Shown here in pieces: positions 43,701 through 51,336 of a stretch of DNA of 64,000 nucleotides. The notes beneath the pieces are model-generated. The model saw nothing but the letters and a program-made list of their open reading frames with translations. It did no database searches and was not told the DNA's origin. Positions within the stretch are counted from its first letter, which is position 1; each line of letters begins with the position of its first letter. This DNA comes from Polyangiaceae bacterium (lineage in GTDB: Bacteria > Myxococcota_A > Polyangia > Polyangiales > Polyangiaceae). Made by a program: the position numbers and the translations under genes. Where the stretch lies: NCBI GenBank assembly GCA_020633235.1, contig JACKEA010000002.1:496001-560000 (forward strand), given 5' to 3'.

Positions 43701-43733
43701 CTTGTTTGTTGGTCCGCCGCGGAAACCGCGCGG
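43701..43733 (-). repeat. Dispersed GC-rich repeat in a divergent intergenic region
   Basis: The plus strand reads TTTGTTGGTCCGCCGCGGAA then ACCGCGCGG; the minus strand shows GGTTTCCGCGGCGGACCAAC then AAACAAG. It lies in the 203-base gap between two divergent membrane-protein genes, which holds no other gene. Confidence 0.7.
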
Positions 43734-43851
43734 TCCGCCGGGCAGCTGCACAGTTCTGCCTTGCATCCGCCCCTACAGCCTCCTCACCCGGACGTTGACC
43801 GGAGACGACGCAGAGTATCAAGTCTCGCTCGAGATCATCTTCTGAGCGCGC

Positions 43852-44004
43852 ATGTCCAAACCCGAAGCTGAGTCGACCACGACTCGAATCCTCTGGGCCG
43901 CTCTCCTTCTGTGGGGTGTCACGCTCCTGGCGCTCGCGGCCCTGAACCTCGCCGGCTACCAGGCGTTCCTCGGCTCCCTCGAGGCGTGGGTGGGCGGACC
44001 ATGA
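43852..44004 (+). CDS. 50-residue single-helix membrane protein
   Basis: A small gene: ATG at 43852, stop TGA at 44002-44004. It encodes a short polar head (MSKPEAESTTTR), one membrane helix (ILWAALLLWGVTLLALAALN, about 13-32) and a short tail ending WVGGP. Its stop overlaps the ATG of the next gene (ATGA, 44001-44004), which argues that it is translated and works with that membrane protein. No family recognised. Confidence 0.6.
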   Translation: MSKPEAESTTTRILWAALLLWGVTLLALAALNLAGYQAFLGSLEAWVGGP

Positions 44005-45179
44005 TCGGGCACCTGTGCCAGAGCATCGCCAGCGCCTCGAGGCAGGCCTGGGGAACGGCAGCGCTCGCGGCCCTGGCGGTGGGCCTCGTAGCGGGGCTCG
44101 TGCTGATCCTGGCGAGCCCGAAGCGCCTGCGCGCCATCTCGGCCGTCGTCCTCGGGGTGAGCTCGGTCGGCGCGCTGGGCGTGGCCCTCTCGACGCTGCT
44201 CGGCGCGCAGCAGCAGGCGCTCGCCGAGCACGGCTTGCGCTCGGCACGGGAACGGGCCGAAGTCGGTCACACGCTGTTGGCGCTGGTCGTGACCTTGGTG
44301 GCGGTGCTGTCGGGAGTGCTGGCCCTGGCGCGGCTCGCGAACCAGCGGCGCGGCGGCACCGTGCTGCCGGCGTGCGTGGCCGTGGTCAGCGGCGTGCTCG
44401 GCTACGGCCTCTTGCGTCGCATCGATCTCGCGTACCACGAGGTCGAGTGCGCGGCGGCCTCGCCCTGCCTCCGCGACGTCGTGCTCGGCACGGTAGCCCT
44501 CACCTCCAAGCTCGAGATCGCGATCGTGATCTCTGCGATCGTGGGCACCGTCGCCCTGGCCTTCACCGCCCGCCGCATCGCCGCAGTCTCGCGCCTCCGC
44601 TGGCTGAGCGCCGGCGCCGTTTTCGTGCTGGGAGCGCTGAGCTTCGCTGCCACCCGAAGCCGCGGGCTCGATGGCTCCCAACCTCTGCCCGAGCGAGAGC
44701 TCGGTCGCATCGCCTGCTCCTTTCCCGGCGCAACCGCCGCGGGCGACTCCAACTGCAGCGCCTGCCGGCTGGCGCGACCGAGACCCGTCATCGAGATCCA
44801 GCCCGACAACGTGCTGATCGACGGCCGCTCGTCGCGCGACCCCAGGGCCCTTCGTGACGAGCGCGCCCGCCACAGCGGCGGCGGCGCGCGGCTGCCGCCA
44901 CCCGCCGTGGTGCTCGTCGACCCTCGGGCCCCGCTGGCGAAGGTCGCTCCAACGCTCGCCCGGCTCCGCGACGACTACTGGCACGTAGTGGAGCTGGCAA
45001 GGCCGGAGACGAGTGCGCGCGTCGTCCGCACCCACACGCTCGGCGAGGTCCCGCTCCCGGCTCAGTGCTGCTGCGTCCAGGTCGACCTCGTGCGCGGCGC
45101 CCCGGAGGCCACGACCTGGGCCGAAGCCGCCGCGCGCGCCTCGGCCACGGGAAGGCTCGCGCTCCCATCGCAGGAGTAA
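44001..45179 (+). CDS. Multi-pass membrane protein with periplasmic C-terminal domain
   Basis: 392 residues. Five or six membrane helices occupy about 18-225; the C-terminal 165 residues are soluble. The C-terminal part, with VIEIQPDNVLIDGRSS and later PPAVVLVDPRAPLAKVAPTL, faintly resembles the ExbD/TolR periplasmic fold, but the N-terminal part does not look like ExbB. Six cysteines occur in the soluble part, including a CCC run. Translationally coupled to the 50-residue protein. Function unknown; the ExbD resemblance is tentative. Confidence 0.6.
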   Translation: MIGHLCQSIASASRQAWGTAALAALAVGLVAGLVLILASPKRLRAISAVVLGVSSVGALGVALSTLLGAQQQALAEHGLRSARERAEVGHTLLALVVTLVAVLSGVLALARLANQRRGGTVLPACVAVVSGVLGYGLLRRIDLAYHEVECAAASPCLRDVVLGTVALTSKLEIAIVISAIVGTVALAFTARRIAAVSRLRWLSAGAVFVLGALSFAATRSRGLDGSQPLPERELGRIACSFPGATAAGDSNCSACRLARPRPVIEIQPDNVLIDGRSSRDPRALRDERARHSGGGARLPPPAVVLVDPRAPLAKVAPTLARLRDDYWHVVELARPETSARVVRTHTLGEVPLPAQCCCVQVDLVRGAPEATTWAEAAARASATGRLALPSQE

Positions 45180-45195
45180 GCTATCTTCGGAGTGC

Positions 45196-45762
45196 TCACC
45201 TACCGCAGACGGTCGTGCGCTGCGTGCACTTTGATTCGGAAACACGGACATACACGTCGAGCGCCTCGAAGATATCGCCAGGCGATCCGGCGTCTCGCTG
45301 GATCACTACTGCCGTCGTGTCGGAAGGCCGGTCGCAATTGAGGGTCAGCATCAACTCCTGAGCATCCGTGGTGCACGTCGGCTGAGCTCCCAAGAAGGAG
45401 ATCTGTATCGGAGCCAAATGCAGCGGCGCGCCCGAGTGCACGGATACCCCCAAGCGTCCCATCGCGACGGCGTTCGCCGGCAACTTCGTCAAGTCCACGG
45501 TAAGGCGCTGCGGCGGGGGCTGATAGCCCAACCACACCTGTTGCGCCGGGAAGTATACGTGCGAGCACGGCAACCCCTCCGCGCACCCACTCACGACCCA
45601 CTCCATCGTGCACGCACCCTGGGTTGCCAGACACCAGCGAATCACGTCGAGAGAGCGACACGTGGTGCCTGTGGAGCAATCCGAGCCACAACCGCCCAAG
45701 CCAGCCCAAAACGCGGCGACGAGAAGAACGGAGGATAGTCGCTTCCAGGCGTGCCTCCCCAT
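45196..45762 (-). CDS. Cys-rich lipoprotein of unknown function
   Basis: 188 residues. The lipoprotein signal ends LGGC, followed by closely spaced cysteines (SDCSTGTTCRSLDVIRWCLA, CTMEWVVSGCAEGLPC) and a beta-rich C-terminal part. The even number of Cys suggests disulfides in the periplasm. Convergent with the gene at 44001. No family recognised. Confidence 0.6.
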   Translation of the reverse strand: MGRHAWKRLSSVLLVAAFWAGLGGCGSDCSTGTTCRSLDVIRWCLATQGACTMEWVVSGCAEGLPCSHVYFPAQQVWLGYQPPPQRLTVDLTKLPANAVAMGRLGVSVHSGAPLHLAPIQISFLGAQPTCTTDAQELMLTLNCDRPSDTTAVVIQRDAGSPGDIFEALDVYVRVSESKCTQRTTVCGR

Positions 45763-45802
45763 CGAAGGAGAATAGCACTCGTTGGAGCGTCGTCCCGCGT
45801 GC

Positions 45803-45830
45803 GGTGGTTCCGCGGCGGACCAACAATAAT
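45803..45830 (+). repeat. Dispersed GC-rich repeat upstream of a sugar-binding protein gene
   Basis: GGTGGTTCCGCGGCGGACCA followed by ACAATAAT. The GGT-CCGC / GCGG-ACC symmetry within one unit is clear here. It ends 3 bases before the upstream ATG (45834) of the binding-protein gene, so it may lie in its 5' leader. Confidence 0.7.
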
Positions 45831-45863
45831 TCCATGAAGCGGGCGGTGCGCTATGCTCGCGCC

Positions 45864-46832
45864 ATGCTCGCGGGGCGAAAGCTCGGGGTCGTCTGCGTGG
45901 CGCTTTGCGCCCTTTCCGGCTGCAAGGACAAGAGCGCGCCGCCGCCGGGGGAAGACTCGCCGAAGAAGAGCTCGGCGATCGTGATCGGCATGAGCCAGTG
46001 CAACCTGGGGGAGCCCTGGCGCGTGCAGATGAACGCGGACATCGAGAGGGCGGCCAAGGCGCACCCGAGCGTGCGGCTGGTGATGAAGGACGCGCAGAAC
46101 GACTCCCTGCGACAGCGCGCGCAGGTGGAGGAGCTCGCGGCGGAGCACGTAGACGTGCTCATCATCTCGCCGAAGGAAGCAGCGCCGCTGACCAAGCCGG
46201 TGGCACGGGTGTTCGACAGCGGCATTCCAGTGATCGTGCTGGACCGGGCCGTGTTGGGGGACGCCTACACGACCTTCATCGGCGCGGACAACGTGAAGAT
46301 CGGCCGCGCCGCCGGGGAGTGGGTGCGGAAAACGCTGAACGGCACCGGCAAGATCGTCGAGCTCGAGGGGCTGATGACCTCCACCCCGGGACAGGATCGC
46401 CACAAGGGCTTTCTCGCAGGCCTCGAGCGCGAGAAGAACCCGGGGCTCGAGATCGTGTTCACGGCGGACATGGCATGGCTCGAGCCCAACGCCCGCAAGG
46501 AAATGGACTCCGCCCTGTCCACGCAGAAGAAGATCGATCTGGTGTACGCCCACAACGATCCTGGAGCCCACGGCGCCTATCTGGCGGCCAAGGCCGCGGG
46601 GCGCGAGAAAGAGATGCGCTTCGTGGGCATCGACGCCTTGCCCCACGAGGGCGTGCGCTACGTGCGCGAAGGCATCTTGGATGCGACGTTCCAGTATCCT
46701 ACGGGTGGAGCGGAGGCCATCGACGTCGCGTTGAAGCTGGTTCGGGGTGAAAAGGTCGCGAAGAAGATCGTGCTCGGTACTCGGCGCACCACCAAAGAGA
46801 GCGTGGCGCGCGGAGGGGAGGAGCTGAAATGA
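45864..46832 (+). CDS. Sugar ABC transporter substrate-binding lipoprotein (RbsB type)
   Basis: 322 residues from the ATG at 45864 (45834 is an in-frame alternative that would lengthen the signal). The signal ends CALSGC. The body is a type I periplasmic binding protein (Peripla_BP_4): IVIGMSQCNLGEPWRVQMN, DVLIISPKEAAPLTKPV, IPVIVLDRAV, VYAHNDPGAHGAYLAAK, FVGIDALP. Such proteins deliver pentoses or hexoses to RbsA/RbsC-type importers. It overlaps the isomerase gene by 4 bases. Probably serves the importer at 40214-42681. Confidence 0.88.
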   Translation: MLAGRKLGVVCVALCALSGCKDKSAPPPGEDSPKKSSAIVIGMSQCNLGEPWRVQMNADIERAAKAHPSVRLVMKDAQNDSLRQRAQVEELAAEHVDVLIISPKEAAPLTKPVARVFDSGIPVIVLDRAVLGDAYTTFIGADNVKIGRAAGEWVRKTLNGTGKIVELEGLMTSTPGQDRHKGFLAGLEREKNPGLEIVFTADMAWLEPNARKEMDSALSTQKKIDLVYAHNDPGAHGAYLAAKAAGREKEMRFVGIDALPHEGVRYVREGILDATFQYPTGGAEAIDVALKLVRGEKVAKKIVLGTRRTTKESVARGGEELK

Positions 46833-48346
46833 ACAAGAAAGTCTGCGTGTATTGGCCCGGCGATGGTCGGGCGAAGCCCAATGAGCTGGCCATCCCGAGC
46901 ATCGAGGCTGCCACGGTGCAGCTGGAGGCAGCACTGAAGAAGCTCGGCCGCACGCCCTATCGCGTGCCGGGCTTCATCGACAAGCCGCACCAGGCGATCG
47001 AAAAGCTCTCGCCGGTGGACGATCCCATCGTCGGCGTGTTCGTGCACTGGGTGTACGGACCCAACACTACGGACGGCGTGGTCGGCAAGGACAATCCCCT
47101 GCTCATGGCCAGCAACTTCAGCGGCCAGTGGCCGGGCCTCGTCGGGCTGCTCAACACCGGTGCCTGCCTCGAGAGCCTGGGGCGCAAGCATTCTCGCATC
47201 TGGACCGACGCTCCGGACTGGACGAAGGACGCCACGTTCATGGAACGGCTGGACGAGTGGCTGTCCAGCGGGGCCATCGCCTACGCCACGGACGGCATCC
47301 AGCGCTCCGCCGTGGTGAGCACAGAGGCGCGAACGCGAGCATTGCGCGTGCTCTCCGGCATGAAGCAGCGCCGGCCGCTGATCTTGATGCTGGGAGACAC
47401 CTCCATGGGCATGATCAACGGCTACTTTGGACCCCGGCTCCTTTCGCCCCACGGTTTCGCCGAGCACAAGATCGATCAGGCGTGGATCATCGATCGTGGG
47501 CGCGGCATCAGCGAACGGCGCATCGCCGACGCTCTCGCCTTCGTCAAGGATCGTGGGCTCGTCTTTCACTGGGGCGAGGGGGATGCGAAGGACTTCGACG
47601 AGCACAGCAGCAAGGAGCAGCTCCGGGACTATCTCGTGGTCAAGGATCTGGTCGAGGAGTACGGCGCAGACTGCATCGGCTGGCAGTACCAGCTGGGGCT
47701 CATCCCACTGCGTCCGCCCTCGGATCTGGCGGAAGGCCTGTTCAACAGCGCGTGCCGGCCGGAATCCAACGGCGACACCATCGCCTGCGCCACCGAGGCG
47801 GACCAGGGGAACGTGGTGCCCATGGAGATGCTCAAGCGGCTGCTGAAGGACAAGGGCCTGCACCAAGCCGTGATGTTCCACGACGTGCGCTGGGGCGCCG
47901 AGCACGACGGCCGCTTCTTGTGGGTGCTGTTGAACTCCGGATCCTGCGGCGCCTACGCCTTCAACCACGATCCCGAGACCTTGATGGGCGCCCACAGCTA
48001 CCGTCAGCCGGCGCTCTACTTCCCCACCCCCGGCGGCACCTTCGCCGGCGAGAGCTTGCCCGGCGCCATCACCTGGGCCCGCGCCTACATCAGCGGCGGA
48101 CGCCTGTGGATGGACGTGGGCAAGGGCGAGGTCGTGAAGCTGCCACCGGAGAAGCGTGATGCGTGGTGGGAGGGCACCACGCGGCAGTGGCCGTTCATGG
48201 CCGCGGATCTCGGTGTGGGGCGCGACACGCTCATGGCCCACTACCAATCCAATCACGTTGCCGTGGCCTACGGTGACGTGTTCGGCGAGATGGTCGCGCT
48301 GAGCCAGGAGCTCGGGTTCTCGGTGCGCACCCTCGGGGTCGCATGA
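46829..48346 (+). CDS. Sugar isomerase of the L-fucose/D-arabinose isomerase superfamily
   Basis: 505 residues. The overall pattern (VCVYWPGDGRAKPNELAIPS at the start, GVFVHWVYGPNT, FSGQWPGLVGLLNT, a final YGDVFGEMVALSQELGF) fits the fucose-isomerase-like superfamily, which converts aldoses to ketoses with a divalent metal. It is shorter than classical FucI (about 590). The neighbours are a sugar-binding protein before it and a D-ribulokinase after it, both overlapping by 4 bases, so the product is probably D-ribulose or a similar ketopentose, with D-arabinose as the likely substrate (inference). Confidence 0.7.
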   Translation: MNKKVCVYWPGDGRAKPNELAIPSIEAATVQLEAALKKLGRTPYRVPGFIDKPHQAIEKLSPVDDPIVGVFVHWVYGPNTTDGVVGKDNPLLMASNFSGQWPGLVGLLNTGACLESLGRKHSRIWTDAPDWTKDATFMERLDEWLSSGAIAYATDGIQRSAVVSTEARTRALRVLSGMKQRRPLILMLGDTSMGMINGYFGPRLLSPHGFAEHKIDQAWIIDRGRGISERRIADALAFVKDRGLVFHWGEGDAKDFDEHSSKEQLRDYLVVKDLVEEYGADCIGWQYQLGLIPLRPPSDLAEGLFNSACRPESNGDTIACATEADQGNVVPMEMLKRLLKDKGLHQAVMFHDVRWGAEHDGRFLWVLLNSGSCGAYAFNHDPETLMGAHSYRQPALYFPTPGGTFAGESLPGAITWARAYISGGRLWMDVGKGEVVKLPPEKRDAWWEGTTRQWPFMAADLGVGRDTLMAHYQSNHVAVAYGDVFGEMVALSQELGFSVRTLGVA

Positions 48347-49971
48347 CCCAGGCGGCGCTCGGGATAGACGTGGGCACCGGCAGCGTGCGCGCCGGGCTCT
48401 TCGACCTGAAGGGCCGGCGCCTGGGCGTGGGTGTGGAAGAGATCCAGATCTGGCGACCACGAGAGGACTTCGTCGAGCAATCGTCGGACGACATCTGGCG
48501 CGCGGCCGGGCGCGCCGTCCGCACCGCTCTAGCGGAAGCCGGCATCGAGGCGAAGGACGTGGTGGGCATCGGTTTCGACGCCACCTGCTCCCTCGTGCTG
48601 CTCGACGCCGAAGACCGCCCGGTCAGCGTGAGCCCCAGCGGCAAGGCCGAGCAGAACGTGATCGTGTGGATGGATCACCGCGCCATCGCCGAAGCCGAGG
48701 CCATCAACGCCACGGGCCACGAGGTGCTCGACTACGTGGGCGGCGTCATCTCTCCGGAGATGCAAATGCCCAAGCTCGCGTGGCTCAAGAAGCACCTCCC
48801 GGAGAGCTTCCGCCGCGCTGCACGCTTCTTGGACCTTCCTGATTTTTTGGTCTACCGCGCCACCGGCGAGGACGTCCGCTCGCTGTGCACCACGGTCTGC
48901 AAGTGGACCTACCTGGGGCAGGACGGAGGGCGCTGGTCGGACGATTTCTTCGCCCAGATCGGCCTCGCAGACCTCGCCGAGAGCGAGCACGCGCGCATCG
49001 GCCGGCGCGTGCGGCCCATGGGCGAGCGCGCCGGGGCGCTCACCGCGGCGGCTGCGGAAGAGCTCGGCCTTGCCCCCGGCACGCCGGTGGGCGTCAGCAT
49101 CATCGATGCCCACGCCGGCGGCCTCGGCCTGATCGGCATTCCGCTCGACGGCAAGGCACCCACGGAAGACGAGCTCGAGCGCCGCCTGGCACTGATTGGC
49201 GGAACTTCCAGCTGCCACATGGCGGTGAGCAAGGCGCCGCGCTTCGTGCCGGGTGTGTGGGGCCCCTACTTCTCGGCCATGGTACCCGGCATGTGGCTCA
49301 CCGAGGGAGGACAGTCGGCGACCGGCGCCCTCATCGACCACGTGATCTTCTCTCACGCCCGCGGGGCCGAGCTCCGCCAGCGCGCGGAAGCGGAGGGCAC
49401 CAGCGTGTACGCGCTCTTGAACGACGTCCTCGACGGCATGCCGGCCCCCTTCCCCGCCGCCCTCACGGCGGAGCTCCACGTGCTGCCGGACTTCCACGGC
49501 AATCGCTCACCCCGAGCGGATCCGACCCTCAAGGGCATGGTGAGCGGCCTGAGGCTCACGGACAGCGTGGAGAGTCTGGCGCTCCTGTACCTGGCGACGA
49601 TCCAAGCCATCGCCCACGGCACCCGCCATATCCTCGCGGCCCTGGAAACCGAGGGCTATCGCATCGAAACGCTGTTCGCCTGCGGCGGCGACAGCAAGAA
49701 CCCGGTGTTCGTGCGCGAGCACGCCGACGTGACGGGACGCCCCATCGCGCTGCCTCGGGAGCCCGAAGCCGTGCTGGTGGGCTCGGCGATCCTCGGCGCG
49801 GTCGCCGCCGGCGCGCACCCGTCAGTAGTGGCGGCGATGGGCGCCATGACCGCGCCGGGCAGCACCATTGCGCCCACGGCGGGAGAGGTCGCCCGCTACC
49901 ACGACAAGAAGCACCGCGTGTTCCTCGCGCTGTGGGAGCACCAGCTCGCCTACCGCGCGATGATGCAGTGA
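48343..49971 (+). CDS. FGGY-family carbohydrate kinase, D-ribulokinase type
   Basis: 542 residues. The N-terminal phosphate-binding motif is GIDVGTGSVRAGLFDLKG; further signatures of the ribulokinase branch are DFVEQSSDDIWRA, GIGFDATCSLVLLD, NVIVWMDHRA, INATGHEVLDYVGG and SPEMQMPKLAWLK. The second FGGY half has HGTRHILAALE and LFACGGDSKNPVF. It phosphorylates a ketopentose, most likely D-ribulose to D-ribulose 5-phosphate, feeding the pentose phosphate pathway. It overlaps the isomerase by 4 bases and closes the operon. Confidence 0.88.
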   Translation: MTQAALGIDVGTGSVRAGLFDLKGRRLGVGVEEIQIWRPREDFVEQSSDDIWRAAGRAVRTALAEAGIEAKDVVGIGFDATCSLVLLDAEDRPVSVSPSGKAEQNVIVWMDHRAIAEAEAINATGHEVLDYVGGVISPEMQMPKLAWLKKHLPESFRRAARFLDLPDFLVYRATGEDVRSLCTTVCKWTYLGQDGGRWSDDFFAQIGLADLAESEHARIGRRVRPMGERAGALTAAAAEELGLAPGTPVGVSIIDAHAGGLGLIGIPLDGKAPTEDELERRLALIGGTSSCHMAVSKAPRFVPGVWGPYFSAMVPGMWLTEGGQSATGALIDHVIFSHARGAELRQRAEAEGTSVYALLNDVLDGMPAPFPAALTAELHVLPDFHGNRSPRADPTLKGMVSGLRLTDSVESLALLYLATIQAIAHGTRHILAALETEGYRIETLFACGGDSKNPVFVREHADVTGRPIALPREPEAVLVGSAILGAVAAGAHPSVVAAMGAMTAPGSTIAPTAGEVARYHDKKHRVFLALWEHQLAYRAMMQ

Positions 49972-49975
49972 CGCG

Positions 49976-50539
49976 TCACTCGTCGGCTTTGGGTTTGTCG
50001 TCCGCCGTCGGGACGAGCTCGGCAAGCTCGTCGTCCTCGGTCCCGACGGCGTCGAGCATCTGCTTGCCGAACGCTTCGAGGGCGTCCTGACCGCCGAAGG
50101 CGGCGGCGACCTTGCCCTGCATCGCCGCCAGCGCCGCGCTGTCGCCGCTGGCCAGCGCTTGCATCATCTCGTTGATGGTGTCGCCGCCCAAAGCGCCCAT
50201 CACTTGTCCCATCATGTTCGCGAGGTCGGGCGCCGCTTGTGGACCCGCGCTCGCTATCGGCGCCCACTCCCCCGCCTCGCCGATCTCTTCGATCACGCCC
50301 TCGTAGGTTCGAGCGCGCGGCTTGGCCACGTCGGGGACCAAGAACACCCCGCGGGGATCGTCGTGCGGGTCCAGCGCGTCGCCGAGGAGCTGAACCAACG
50401 CCGCCCCGATGTCTTCCGGCTCGGCGCCGAAGCGTTGTTGCGTGCGAATGAGCACGCCGTCCTCGAGCGTCTCGACGACGAGCTCGGACGGCAGGGGCAG
50501 ATCGCGACCTTTGAGCAAAGCGAGTGCGTCGATGGCCAT
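49976..50539 (-). CDS. Acidic soluble protein of unknown function
   Basis: 187 residues, no signal peptide. The N-terminal half is a compact alpha/beta region (LVVETLEDGVLIRTQQRF); the C-terminal half is helical and Met/Ala/Gly-rich (DLANMMGQVMGALGGDTINE) and ends acidic. No family recognised. Convergent with the D-ribulokinase gene and divergent from the AAC(3)-like gene. Confidence 0.6.
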   Translation of the reverse strand: MAIDALALLKGRDLPLPSELVVETLEDGVLIRTQQRFGAEPEDIGAALVQLLGDALDPHDDPRGVFLVPDVAKPRARTYEGVIEEIGEAGEWAPIASAGPQAAPDLANMMGQVMGALGGDTINEMMQALASGDSAALAAMQGKVAAAFGGQDALEAFGKQMLDAVGTEDDELAELVPTADDKPKADE

Positions 50540-50575
50540 GGATCGTTCGTAGCACGGCTAGGTTAGGCTGCCTGC

Positions 50576-51334
50576 GTGACGCTATCGGAAGAGCTCCTCG
50601 CGCTCGGCGTCGCGCCGGGCGGCGTGCTCCTCGCGCACATCTCGTTTCGTGCCGTGCGGCCCGTGGAAAATGGGCCAACGGGCCTTGTCTCCGCGCTCCG
50701 CGAAGCCCTCGGTCCCGACGGCACGCTGGTGATGCCGTCTTGGGGCGCTGACGACGACACGCCGTTCGATCCCAGGAGCACCCCCGCCGCGCCGGATCTG
50801 GGCGTGACGGCCGACGTCTTCTGGCGCCTCCCCGGTGTGCGCCGCAGCAACCACGCCTTCGCCTTCGCCGCCGCGGGTCCGGCCGCCGAGGCGATCCTGC
50901 GCGACGGCTTGCCGCTGCCGCCCCACGTTCCCGCGAGCCCCGTGGGCCGTGTGCACGACCACGACGGCCAGGTGTTACTGCTCGGGCCGGGGCACGACGC
51001 GAACACCACGCTGCACCTCGCCGAGCTCATCGCGAAGGTGCCCTACGGCGTTCCGCACCACTGCACCGTGCTCGATGGCGGCGTGGCGAAACGCATCGAC
51101 TACTTGGAGAACGATCACTGCTGCGAGCGCTTCGCGCTGGCGGACGACTGGCTCCGCGCCGCGAGCCTGCAACGCGAGGGGCGCCTTGGCAGCGCCACCG
51201 CACGCCTGATGCGCTCGCGGGACGTGGTGCGCGTGGCGCTCGAAGCGCTCGCGGCCGATTCCATGGTATTTTTGCATCCTGCCGCCGCCGGCTGCGAGGA
51301 GTGCGACAGAGCGCGACAGAGCGCGAGGGAGTGA
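50576..51334 (+). CDS. AAC(3)-family N-acetyltransferase
   Basis: 252 residues, GTG start. Family features: LLAHISFRAVRPVENGPTGL (about 19-38), DGTLVMPSWGADDDTPFDP, GVTADVFWRLPGVRRSNH, and QVLLLGPGHDANTTLHLAE (the conserved His/Asn/Thr region of the active site). The family transfers acetyl from acetyl-CoA to the 3-amino group of aminoglycosides, but many chromosomal members act on other amines. Nothing here suggests a mobile resistance gene: codon use and GC match the neighbours. The stop overlaps the ribosome-binding site of the next gene. Confidence 0.82.
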   Translation: MTLSEELLALGVAPGGVLLAHISFRAVRPVENGPTGLVSALREALGPDGTLVMPSWGADDDTPFDPRSTPAAPDLGVTADVFWRLPGVRRSNHAFAFAAAGPAAEAILRDGLPLPPHVPASPVGRVHDHDGQVLLLGPGHDANTTLHLAELIAKVPYGVPHHCTVLDGGVAKRIDYLENDHCCERFALADDWLRAASLQREGRLGSATARLMRSRDVVRVALEALAADSMVFLHPAAAGCEECDRARQSARE

Positions 51335-51336
51335 GC

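Noticed and set aside
50576..51334. Acquired aminoglycoside resistance gene
   Set aside because: Base composition and codon use match the neighbours and no mobile element is nearby. The AAC(3) family includes many chromosomal enzymes with other substrates.
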